Below are positions 1 through 11,600 of a DNA stretch of 21,032 bases, piece by piece. Under the pieces are notes generated by a model, which saw only the letters and a list, made by a program, of their open reading frames with translations, was not told the DNA's origin and ran no database searches. Made by a program: the position numbers and the translations under genes. The stretch is from Sphaeroforma arctica JP610 (lineage: Eukaryota > Opisthokonta > Ichthyosporea > Ichthyophonida), in contig NW_014039673.1 in the NCBI RefSeq assembly GCF_001186125.1, forward strand, positions 1 through 21,032, given 5' to 3'. Numbering within the stretch: the first letter of the stretch is position 1; every line of letters begins with the position of its first letter.

Positions 1-5
1 TATAT

Positions 6-49
<44 letters not shown>

Positions 50-62
50 NATATAATAATAA

Positions 63-102
<40 letters not shown>

Positions 103-127
103 ATTATATATTATTATATATATATAT

Positions 128-165
<38 letters not shown>
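1..165. repeat. (TA)n microsatellite at window edge
   Basis: This is an almost pure alternating TA tract with a few ATT/AAT interruptions and one CACA patch near 127-133. It contains a single undetermined base (N) at position 50. Such tracts often end contigs, and the right edge of the window also runs into a short TA run. No gene is present here. Confidence 0.95.
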
Positions 166-167
<2 letters not shown>

Positions 168-543
168 TTATAAATATAAACCTTTTTATTATTAAGAAGT
201 ATGCTTGATGACATCGCGCATACTACTATGATTGTGTACAATTGTATGAAAGGATCAAATTTTGGTATCACTTCAATATTTTAGTGGTACACATTTGAAC
301 ACGTATAAAATGTATATATAGGCGAAAATGATTATGTTGTAATCTATGTATATCGACTGTTATGTGCCAATACGCATATGTACTGTAGCACGTACCAATG
401 TCGGCTTTGACGTGAACGACGCTATACTCCTATATGTGAAAACGAAAGGCAACAAATACATTGATATATCTTCATATACGAAAGTGCAACTAAGAACTTC
501 AATTGTTTATAGTATTGTAATTTTTAAACGGTATGCGCTTTCT
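166..543 (+). other. Region upstream of the EXS gene
   Basis: This 378-base AT-rich stretch lies between the TA tract and the chosen start of the EXS gene. The reading frame of the chosen ATG (544) stays open upstream to another in-frame ATG at 346. An N-terminus 66 residues longer is therefore possible, but that extension resembles no known EXS N-terminus. I prefer 544 because it gives a short cytosolic leader before the first membrane segment, as in ERD1-type proteins. No convincing promoter motif was seen. Confidence 0.4.
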
Positions 544-3500
544 ATGACTGTGTCTGGCGACTTACTTAGCTGTGGAGGCAGAGATATGTTTCAAACTGAT
601 GCAGGTATTTACATTATACCTTAGAAATCTTGTGGCATGCTGTCAACATCTGTCATATAATTAAATCTATGATCACTTGAACACGAATCATTGTCAGCCC
701 TTATGTTATGTTCATTTCAAGTCGCAAATTGGTCCACAAATTTGTACCGTTTCCGATTTGTTCAACACCCTTGTAAACCATTTTGTATTGCTCAACTACC
801 CACTAGTTCCCACTGCGCACGATTTTAATTCTCCTCTCCACAAACGCACATATGCAGCGGCCCCGCTTTTCTTCCGCGCACCAGCGGTGGTACTGTTGTT
901 TCTGGCGCTATGGGGTGTGAATGTATTTGTGTTTGAAACCTTCGGTATCAACTATGCAACAGCCCTGGGCATCCGTCCCGGTAAGTCACCCACGCGTCCT
1001 TAACGAATCGTTCATCCTGTATTGCGATTCAGAAATGTACTTGCCTTGTTAGTTTAAAGTTAGCTACGAGTGTTTGTTTATGTAGTGCCATTTTGGGAAT
1101 ATTTGCTGTGCCGCGCTGTGTGTATTGTGCTCACACACACTTCATCTATGAGCCTATCTGATAGTGGTGGAATGGACAACTATTGTGAGATAACCCCAGC
1201 ACCTTGCTATACCTGGTCTCGAGAGTGGAATGCTTTTTCTGCTGGCGTGAAATGTTAAACCAATATGGCAATAGATGTTAGAATTCTCGCACTATTTATA
1301 GATTTGAACACGGTACGAAGATGCTGAAATGGTTTTCAATAGACACAAAAATCACTTGCACCGTTCTCTGACCGTCACTACACCCAAACGAATGGCTGAC
1401 AGACCACCAGTGAGTCCACAACTAAAATATTTGTTCTCTTTTACCTCAGTACAATATATACTATGCCCACTTTGTGGGACGCGATAGGGGACATGAACAT
1501 GCCCACTCCTTTCTTATTGCGACTACAAACAGATCAAGTGCTGAAGTGGGATGAAATAGCTACCGGCAGCATGACGGGGCTCATAATTCTGGGTGTCGCG
1601 CTGGGAGTGTTCTCTACCGCCGTAGAACCTGGTACACCTTTGGAAGATACCATCCCCGTATTTACGCTGGGCTTGTTGATGTATATGTTTCTGACCAAGC
1701 GGGTAAGCGGATACAACAGATTTGCGCATGCACTCAAAAGGCCAATAGCGCGTACGAGCATACACTCCGCATGCACAGCCGGATTCCATACCAAACATCG
1801 ACCAACCAACAGAGCCAATTAGAAATCAAATCGCGGTGCAAATCTTCAAAACTTGTCTGGGTGATATATACTAAGCGTGCAAGTTTTAAGAATTATAACA
1901 TGTATGCACAAGGTATATGCTAATGCACAACCCATGGTGCATTTTGGATTGGAAGATTTCCGTTCGCGCCATGTTAACTGATATATAATTTCGTCTCTTT
2001 TTCGGATGAACAGCATGTATACTATCATCATGCCAGGAAATGGATCCATGGAATTTTGTATAAGGTAAATGCTTACTTTTTATCATGTCCCATGGAAATA
2101 CTGACAGAGTTTTATTGTTTTGATCAAGTGCGAACATGCCTTTCTCGATGGAGCCTTTAATCAAGACGCATCACTTTCTCTACGTATCAACACCGCTTTG
2201 AAATAGCCGCAACCCATAATATATGGGTGGGTCAAGATTGCAATAATTGAAACCTTCGAACCATATATACTGCAGTGCATCTTTCCCGGTGCACGAATAA
2301 GCTTTGCCGAAGTATTTATTGCCGATGGACTGACGTCACTCTCTAAGGTATGAATTGAATTCCGCATCGCATAGAACGCTTTGTCCTTTCACTCGCCCAG
2401 TTTCGAAACTGAAGCTTCCCTGACACCCTACACCCTAATTCACTGCTACATCTGCTTGCACGTCCACGTAAAGAAGCGTTTTCTCGGACTTTGCACCCAT
2501 ACTCAATGTCTGCTTCTAATACAGGTCTTTGCGGACTTTGAACAGATCTTCTGCTTTGTGGGCTATCATGTGCAGTAAGTAGTGAACTATACCTCGCGCA
2601 CGTGTGCTAGTATGCACTCGTACAAGTGTACACTTAGTCTAAAAAGAGTATAGAAAGGCTCTCTTATACAAGATTCAAAGTATATTTGTCTTCATAGTGT
2701 ATTTTTGGTGTCTTGGCTTTCGCATATGAGTGTGTCCGGGATCTTCAAGCGATTTAGTATATTCATTCTTGAAGATCGCACTTCCACTACCATGTCAGTG
2801 TGAGATTTCATAATACTTCCATTGATAGTATTTTTTTGTCATGTCTTAAAGCCTTTTTAATATTTGTCATATTACGCCCATATCCGCATATGTGTGTGTA
2901 TGTTTATCATTACACGAACGCTCTCCCTCTATAGTTATCAACCAAAGTTGTGGCCCGCAGGATAGTCAAACTTCAGTGATGTTTACCGTTATTAATATGC
3001 GTCTCCAGGATAGGATGTATATTTTTTCCTCGCCTTCCTATACATCATTTTAGACTGACACATTCACTTTTCCTTACAACGTTTTCGCTTCTGCCTCAGT
3101 CAGTGGGATGTTTACGATGCCTCGCCAGGGTGCATGTCATCGCTTTTTCTCCCCATTGTGGTATCAATCCCGTACACAATCAGACTTCGCCAGGTATGCT
3201 GTCACTGGTCGTTGCCAAACAGGCTATACACGTCCCACTTCTTTATTCTGCACCACTACTTGAAATACAATCTATTCTGCTCTGTTGCTCGAGAATAGTA
3301 CTTCTTGGTACACAGAGCATGTATCTTGTACAATTGTAAACGTGTGTATACGATGGGTGGTTGCACCGTCAATTTCGCGTACCTTGTAAAGACCTTTCAA
3401 ACTCAGAAACCACTTCCACGGTACTATATTCACTCCACCGTATAGATTCCCACACTTGAAATACCGGAAGCTTCTCACTCCAGGCCAGTCCGAATAACCA

Positions 3501-6466
3501 CATGTTATATTGTCTTCACAGTGTCCGTGCTTTTTTTTTTTCTGCAGTGTTTGATCGAATACAGAGCGGCTGGCGTTCAGAAAGATTTGGTCAATGCCTT
3601 CAAATACGCTAGCGGTATGTGCATTCAAACAGTTGAAGAGAGTTTTATGTTACAAGTACTGCAGTGCAATGTTTATGTAATCTGGGCTGACGATTAGGCT
3701 CGCGTGTACAATGTGTAGTGTGCATTGGCTATCTGTCGATAGCAACTAACGATTGCAAAATCACGTTCGAACGATTTTGCGACGCAATATTTTTATGAGG
3801 TAGGGATGCCTTGGCTAATTTGATTGAACGTGTATATCAGCTCATTTGTTTCACTACTATTAAGGTATAGCACAACACCAATCGAGTGACTGGAATTTTG
3901 GCGACGAAATAAGCACGAACATGTATAGTAGTGTGCATGTAGCTCTACCTCAAGCATCTTCATTTGCAGAACATGTGGACGGCTCGTGAACAATAGCCTC
4001 GTGGCTGAGCTGAACAGAACTCCTTTGGAAACGTCTTGCACAATCAGACTTTTTCTTCTACAATGGTTGACATCATTGATATTTTAGTTCACGTGTACTA
4101 TTCGTGTACTATTCATAATGAAGTTGTCCTGGCCGCAACTATTTTTTGGTCGGACTCTATTTATAATACTGGCTTCATTCCGTGCTTCCATTCACACAGT
4201 CATCTTCCTGCTCTCTTTTATATAGCTTACCCCCCAATCTGGTTGGGCCATGCCCTCAAGATGGCACCAACGGGTCAGTCACCGACATTGTATTCCGTAA
4301 GTATATTCGCAGCTGACCATAGCATTAGATTTGCATGTGTCAGTGTCTGGTGAGCAAGTGTATTGTTCTAAGGTTTGTGTTATAGCTTGTCTCACAGTGG
4401 TTCATGCATGTACATACGCGCCCTTGCTACGTGATGTGACTTGTACGTATGTATACCTATGTTACTATGCAGATGTGAGTATCTTCACATAAGTACATCG
4501 GGAGTCATATGTTCGGATACGGGGTGCATAGTATATAAATGAGACGGATGTGTGGTTGAATGTGTGCCCACAACTAACAGACTGTGCACACAGCTTACGC
4601 AGTGTACATATACTACATCTGTAGCACAAGGCGCCCAAGCGCGGCAGTCTAATGAAGCTGGTGCTGCCCGCGAATCCAGTTAAATACATCAGAGCGACAA
4701 CTATCCGTGGCGCTATCGAAATTCACGACACAGACTCGTGGCGAACATGAACCCTCTCGACTTGTCAACCAGGCTATACGGCGCTATCACTTGCTGACAT
4801 ACCCATACTTCCGTGCAACTTAAATCGTTCCCTCCACAGGCGTGGATTCTGGCGAGTGTTGTCAATACTATGTATACCTACTACTGGGATCTGGTATGGG
4901 ATTGGGGTCTATTTGATCGCACATCCCCTAACTACCCACTCCGTGCCAGGATGATGCTGCCGCGGCCGCTGTAAGTGTGCGGCGTTGAAATTGGGTTGTA
5001 CTAGTGCGAGTGGAGATCACTGTGTGTATGTGCATCTGTATTTCGTGACTGTGGGGTTACTTGGTAGCTGGGTGTACATCGCGATTCTTTGCATGCCGTT
5101 CAGTGGCACACTCACGGTAGCATAAATACGAAGGCGAGAACTTTGGCTACAGACAGGTCCATACTACTGATTTACCTTCAGAGTACTAGGCGCAATTTAT
5201 GTATCCATTAATGACCTGGTTTGTTCCAAGCATAGACATGCTGTAGCTATTGTCTGCAGTTATTTGGTTACAAAATGGTCGCTAGCGTTCTCATGACAAT
5301 GTATGTTAGTATTGATATCACTACGTGGTAGATATTGCGCACGTTCGTCTGTGTGGGGGGTTTGTCGGTATACCACATGCATTTATAGACTGTCGTGGTG
5401 TCAGTGCAGAACATGCGATATGGCAGCGAGCAGCATGTATTGCATTCCGAACTTCAACCCCAATCAGATGTCGTGACTGTCTATGCTTCTGAGATGCAGC
5501 TTAAATGATAAACCCATAGTACTACAGTTTATGTCCTTGTACATGAAGATTCGCTAGGCGATGCTTTGAAGTCATGTCTGTCCATGGTCTTAGAAGCCAG
5601 TACTGTCTGCTGTCATTGAAACCTGATTCTCTCGTTCGCTTGTGTACCAACAGGTACTATATGTGGATTCTAATCGACTTAATACTCCGGTGTGTTTGGA
5701 GTGTGCAGCTCAGCAATTTGCTGCGCCTCAATTCGGCTGACAAAATCATCCTATTCGAGCTTCTAGAGATCATCAGGTAGGTGCCTTGAACGAGCCTTAT
5801 AAGCATGTATCGAAATCGAGGGCCGATATACTGATGAGTCTTATGTGTGTGTTGTCTGAACTCACTTTTGTGCAGTAGTATCACCAGTAAAGCTGTGTTT
5901 ATGATCAAGCGTTGCGCTCGATTGTCCTTTCAGAATGATCAGAGGGATAAAGGCTTGGTCATATTTCACCTTCCGTATGGACTAATGTTAGGCACGGGAA
6001 GATCGGTTGTGTGCCAAGTCTAGTGTTATCAGATAAACAGGGCAATGTCAACCCAAAGTACCTGTGACACGATAAACTAACACACGTTGGTCTATGATGC
6101 GAAGTCCTCATCGGCTGTTAGGCTTCCGTAAATATTTCTACCAACAGAACTTGAGTACAGGGGTAATATTGATTCTATATTCTCAAAATACTCCACGTAA
6201 TTAAATACCTGGAAACTCTCGACCTCGCCTTCCGCTTACGCATTTCCAAACCACATGCATACGCGCACACAAACGTATACAGGCGAGCTTTGTGGAATAT
6301 AGTCAGAGTGGAGTATGAGTGTATCAAGACGGATCTTCACCACGACAAGAATGGTGATTTGCCACGGAGTAGTTATGCGCCTAATATTCCCAGTCTAGGT
6401 GCCAAACGGGTGGGGTCGACTAACGGGTCCTTCAACTCCGTAGAAATGACAGAGGTGCCGTTATAA
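544..6466 (+). CDS. EXS-domain membrane protein (ERD1-like, SPX-less XPR1/SYG1 relative), 12 exons
   Basis: Exons are 544-604, 858-980, 1533-1702, 2014-2064, 2276-2347, 2525-2574, 3100-3193, 3548-3614, 4226-4296, 4840-4970, 5654-5776 and 6283-6466. All introns are GT-AG, phases match at every junction, and the 1,197 nt encode 398 residues. Recognisable EXS landmarks in order are a membrane segment with LWGVNVFVFETFGINY (about 36-51), hydrophobic segments at about 74-93 and 101-115, and YYHHARKWIHGILYK (121-135). These are followed by FAEVFIADGLTSLSKVFADF (about 145-164), PYTIRLRQCLIEYR (about 200-213), TYYWDLVWDWGLF (about 266-278), and the C-terminal ELLEIIRRALWNIVRVEYE (about 330-348) with a polar tail. 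XPR1/SYG1 proteins carry an N-terminal SPX domain, but here only about 25 residues precede the first membrane segment. The length is close to yeast Erd1, a Golgi protein tied to phosphate recycling and glycosyltransferase retention. The role here is inferred from family. The two first exons and the N-terminus are least certain. The introns contain no other recognisable gene. Confidence 0.88.
2740..2777. repeat. Intronic inverted repeat (10-bp arms)
   Basis: Perfect arms GATCTTCAAG (2740-2749) and CTTGAAGATC (2768-2777) are separated by 18 bases, inside intron 6 of the EXS gene (2575-3099). A transcript could form a stable short hairpin here. No function is known, and it does not resemble a precursor microRNA in length. 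Confidence 0.6.
3755..3780. repeat. Intronic near-perfect palindrome
   Basis: Bases 3755-3780 form a 12-bp-arm palindrome, GCAAAATCGTTC and its complement, interrupted only by an extra CA in the left arm. The centre CGTTCGAACG is itself a perfect palindrome. A second small hairpin, GCTATC-tgtc-GATAGC, lies just upstream at 3728-3743. Both are in intron 8 of the EXS gene. Confidence 0.65.
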
Positions 6467-6480
6467 AGTGCCGTTATAAA
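6455..6480 (+). repeat. 13-bp tandem duplication over the EXS stop codon
   Basis: GTGCCGTTATAAA occurs twice in tandem (6455-6467 and 6468-6480). The first copy encodes the last residues and the TAA stop (6464-6466) of the EXS protein. The second copy lies just after it. It looks like a recent slippage duplication that left the protein unchanged. Confidence 0.85.
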
Positions 6481-8652
6481 TAGACTAAGGGTGCGAATGC
6501 GTCCATAAATCTCTACTTGGGCAGCAAACTGCGGGGTCTTCGACCAGTGGGTGCATCGCACTTACCGAAATGTCAGTGGTTGCATTTGGGAGTGGTCTAT
6601 TGCCGGCTGTAGTCTGATGACGGCCCTTCAGCTACTTCGAGTTGAAGGCTTTGTATCAAAATGAATACGGGTCTACGCACACAGATCACTGCCGGTATGG
6701 AATTTCTCGATTGATTTTGTAGGAGTTTCTGAAACGGAACCTATAGCAATCGACCACTGCGGGTTTACTTGAGCATCGCGGCAAGGGTCAAAGCTTCTCC
6801 TGGTGCTTGTACGTACGCATCGATAGGTGAAGTGCAGTTTGCAACTGGTTTCCTTCCCTATACTAGCTAACTGGCTAGGTTGATATCTACGAGATCGTAT
6901 GTTAGCAGAGCTCAGATGGAGCCTGTCCACTCAATGTGGCAAGGTGTGAGGTATCAAGCGTGCTCGCCTTGCCTTGGAATTGAAGAGCAGTGACGTTCTG
7001 GAGAACGTGTCTCCACACCAACACTAAGTATTGACGCCCAGCTGAAGTCACGCGTTTGGGCGCATTGTAGACCCCGACTTCTCAATACTCGCCTCATACA
7101 CTGTGATGGTGTACTGAAGCCCTTCATTTTGGGGCTCACATCGCACTCTTGTGTTGGCAGAATTAGAGTGCGACGCTACCGTTCAGGAGTGCCTGGTGTG
7201 CAATTTGAGACAAGCGAGACATCAATGTATTCACATCGCAACCCGTCAGCGTGGCAAATATCTGAGCTTTCATGCAGCCCACCCAATTTAGGAGCGCGAT
7301 AGTGTATTCGAATTCACCCCATGGTTGGATGTGCTCGATTGCGTGAGCGTAGCCTACCTCACAGCTACCCCATATTTGGAGTAGCACTGATAAAGGACAG
7401 GGCGTGGTCTTTGTCTAAGTCACATGCCAGCCGCTGACCCTATATGCTGGGTACGCACGACCAAGCGACTGAATGACACCAGTGAATGATTGTCTGTCAT
7501 CTAGCACATGACAATCCCCCTGTACATTGGTGCGTACAGGTGGACGCAATCCATGTCAGCACACACAACGAAAGTCATAATTGTGGAGAATTAGATAATA
7601 AGCAAAAGCACCACTGTGATAAGGTAAAAAGGGTAGCAAATGTACTAAACCCAAATAAGTATTAAACTTGGACAGTGCCGCCTGGCGGACAGAATCGCAT
7701 CCTACCAGAGTGTCTGCCTTGACAAAAGGCTGACATGGTATCAGCCCAGTTATGTCAAAATAGGAGTGCACCAGCCTATAGCAACCCGGTGTTCAAAGCT
7801 GCTGCCTGTGTGTGTTTGTGCAGTGTTAATCTAAGTCCGATCAGTGTTGTCAATAACTGACTATCGGTAAAGGGAAAAACCCCATAGTTATCGGACATAC
7901 ATGCACTTCAGAATGAAAGCCACTTGGGCTATTCATCTTAAAGTAAACTTTCGTGTGGGTGACTGACTGGAGCTCTATTACAACAACACACAAATCTTAG
8001 AATAAAATAAAATACAAACTGGAAACACCGTGTACTGTGTGAACTAAGGTTCATGGACAGTCTTTGTTTGCTTCTCTAATAGCACCCAGCCTTGCCAACA
8101 CACCCAGAAACCAAAGGCTCATATTGATTTAGAAGTTACATGTCAGATCTCTATTTACAAAGGTGCATGCATATTTACATATTTATAACATTAATTTATT
8201 TTATTTTAAATATTCTCGCTCTTGAATATAAATCTGATAAGGAGTTCCAAATATGGGATTCGTGTCTTCTGGCGGGTTCAGTCTGCACTACGTTGCTAAA
8301 TGCGTATTTTTTTAAAAACACATCATGCTAAATATGTCCTAACAACCCTGTATCTGACTTTAAACAGCTCTTAAATAGAAGGCTATATTTTTTAAGTATA
8401 ACCCGATCCTAAGAATACGCGCACACAAGAGCACCTACAAGCAGGTTATGAGAGACCCTATCCCTTTTTTACTGGCATAATCTACACATAACCCGCTACT
8501 TATCTTACTTGCTCGATAGCGCCAAACTATCTTAACCGCACGTTTCATAAAGATTTGATTCCAATACCCACAAGACGCACCCTGACCAAGTGGAAGGCCT
8601 GTTCAATAAATCTAAAGCGGCGTGACATACACTTAAATTTGTCACATAAATA
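6481..8652. other. Intergenic spacer, with a GC-richer block at about 6500-7560
   Basis: No exon with family similarity was found here on either strand. The block at about 6500-7560 is visibly richer in G and C than the flanking spacers. Its minus strand carries several adjacent short open stretches (6673-6930, 6954-7139, 7163-7387) separated by stops. I recognise none of them. It could be an eroded gene or an inactive mobile-element remnant. The part from 7560 to 8652 is AT-rich and includes small hairpins such as GATTGTC/GACAATC near 7486-7516. No promoter for the downstream gene is recognisable. Confidence 0.4.
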
Positions 8653-11600
8653 ATGGCGCCTCTCAGTATATGGTCAGTTGGAAACGACGAAATCGCACGC
8701 GCACTCACAATCGACGATTGCTTACAAGGGCTGTACGAAGCGTTCGATGCTCTGGGGACGGACAAAGGAGCCAATCCACAGCACATTACCGTGCCCTCGG
8801 AGAAGGGATGCGTACTCTTCAAACCAGCAACAGGTACACACATGTCTAGTAAGAGTGTAGTAAATATAGTTGTACGTATGTATAGTGAATAGTGCAGAGG
8901 AGTCACTCATGATGTGGCATGTATCGCTCTGCGGATGCATATCCTGTGCTCCCTCATTACGTTGTATGTTTTTTGTTGGGCGTACGTGAATCATATGTTT
9001 TATAGATTTACGCGTCACTTCTCTATTTACACGCTCATGTACGCACATCTTGGTACTTTTGGCTCCGTTTAAACGTTCATAGTTTGCTGAATGTTGATTC
9101 GTATATCTGTGACTACAGTGCTGGTGATAGTGTTGGTTTCCAATATATCGAATATATACCATAAGCTGGGTCAAGCCTGCTGGAATATGCTCTAATGAGC
9201 ACACATTTAAGTTTGTTGGACATTGCTAGTGTGTTGTGGCCTCCTGTTGATATTGTATACCGACTTCCTATTGATGTAATGCGCTGGCTACTAGTTACTT
9301 AAGAGCATATGGAAATCCTCAGCTTCACTTGCGTAAATAGTTGCGTATGCATCTACGGGCCGACCCCACACTGATAACTGAATTGTACAAAAATATGTTG
9401 CTAACACTGTGTTGTAATCTACGCCATCGGAATTAGTAGTTTTGACGGATGCGTACATGTGGATTATACTACACACGCAGTTGAATGATTGAACATATTT
9501 CGAATCAATTGGATTATAAAATCAATTTAAGTACACTAACGACGCAGCCGAGAGGTTGCAACTTCAATACTGTACTTTCGAAATGCTTAATTGCTCCCTG
9601 TCCTTTGCAACGTTTGTCTAGATATGATTTGCAGAATCATTGACCAGCGCCTTTCCATATTTTATCAAGCCAAAATTTCAGTTTGCGAGTGTACAATGGT
9701 GCCGTTAATATCTACTCGCACAAGAGATCGCATTAATTCGTGTCATTTTTTCTATCCCAGTCTGGCTGACCAGTTATGACTTGCCTATAGCAAGGCGTCT
9801 ATACCGACAATTTACTTTACAGTAGTACGTATCATTCAAATAAACCGTCCACACAACGGTGGAGGAATCCACCAGCGATTGTGACTCATATTCATATCAA
9901 TTCTGACCTGAATCTACCTGCAGTGCACGGAGCCGGCCTCGGAGCGAAGATCATGAGCGTATTCCCCGGTAACAGTTCCAAAACGCCACCCCTGCCTAAT
10001 TTGAACGGATTGATTGTCATGATGGATGAAGACACTGGCAAACTCAAGGCGGTCTTGGAGGCAGACTTAATCACAACCATGCGAACGGTGTGTATAGGTC
10101 CTTTTCCTAGAATCTTCACGTGCTGTTTTTTTTGTGTCGGCAGTGTCTCTCAATACCTGTGTTGTGTTGAATTGCTGTGTATTCGATCCTATTGTGCTGA
10201 ACTAGTTGCTCAACAACTGAGATACGCAACATTGTAGACGCATTTTGCAGTGTTAATCAACGAAGTTTGTGCTTCATTTTCTATGAGGTTGTATTTTGTC
10301 ATGCTGGATATACACACTGGCGCTTAAACTCAAGAATGTGACACTGATCCCAATAGATCGCCGATAAAAACACTCTTGAAGTTTGTATATTCTGAGCCAT
10401 TTATGGAGTTGGCTATGGATTTATATATGTTCCTGTATGTGTGAATATAATACGTATTTGTGCATGGATGTCATAAGATTCATCATCAGAAACTATCAGA
10501 TATGAAAATCACAGCTAACTTTGTGTAGATTTACTGTTACGCTTCAAGAAAAGAAGAGTGCTCGCGTGTATTTTGGAACATGGCATGTGTGTAAATATAT
10601 ATATACCCCTATGTTTGTGAAGGCCTGTCATTTTCCGAGCCTGCAGTGTCATCTTTATCTTGTGGAAAACTGTGATAAGGAGCCTTGTTGTTTCAAGCAA
10701 TGAGGATAGTGCTGCACACACTCGCTGCTGAACAGTTACGGATACTGGGCATGTGAATCTGTGCTATCTATCACGAGCATGGCAAACCTTGCCCTGCACG
10801 ACTCTAGATGTGCAATACTTAATTGACTTATTTCAATTCGTCGTCAACATATATTCAATGCGCGTTGCTACCGTCTGCGGTTAGTGTGCTTGCTAGACCA
10901 GACCCTATTTTTTTCATCCCTTACACGCTTCGGCTTTCTTGCACATAATCAAACCAAGTCAAAATTGATAATTCTGGTATGTTAATTCGATTTTGGAACT
11001 TGATGATTAAAACTTAGCTTCGACGTGCGCGAGGAAATGTGGTGCATCTCATTACTCGATGATTCTCTACGCGCACTCGCGTTGTGTTCTATTGTGGATC
11101 ATTTTTTGCAAATTGCGATGAGGGTTGTACACGGATTTTCATCAAAGACTCAAATATGTATATTGGCCCATACCTGCGTGGTGGCCACACTCTCTTCCCA
11201 GCTCGGACTTTTCGAAGATTCGACCCCCATAAATTTATTTAGGTTTAAATGATACAAGGGTAAATTGCATGGAATATTCGGTTTATCATCTCACATTTAC
11301 ATATATTATCTTCGATTTTTCATCATCCCATATTTACATATCTTCCCTTCACGTACCCGTGCATCAGGCCGGTGGATCTGCCGTTTCCGTTCAAGTTATG
11401 GCACCGGAAAACTGTCAGGTACTCACAGTGTTCGGTGCCGGACCACAAGCCGAGTGGCACATTCGAATGATGGTGCACGTCCGACCTTCCATCAAGCAGG
11501 TACGTATCTACACTCATTTAAATATAAAATACGCTCTCAAAGGGACAAACTTATGTTTATCATCAGGCAAGATTTGTCCATTTGGGACCGTAGCTACGGA

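Noticed and set aside
1523-1818. Two overlapping minus-strand open frames
   Set aside because: They mirror EXS exon 3 on the opposite strand; the plus-strand reading has the EXS-type membrane segments and fits splice phases.
2161-2275. Longer version of EXS exon 5 starting upstream (near 2209 or 2239)
   Set aside because: The frame is open, but the extra residues have no counterpart in EXS proteins. Starting at 2276 aligns directly with the family.
8722-9204. 160-residue minus-strand open frame, the longest unassigned one
   Set aside because: It lies antisense to exon 1 and intron 1 of the OCD/mu-crystallin gene, has low-complexity His/Thr/Tyr-rich composition and matches no family.
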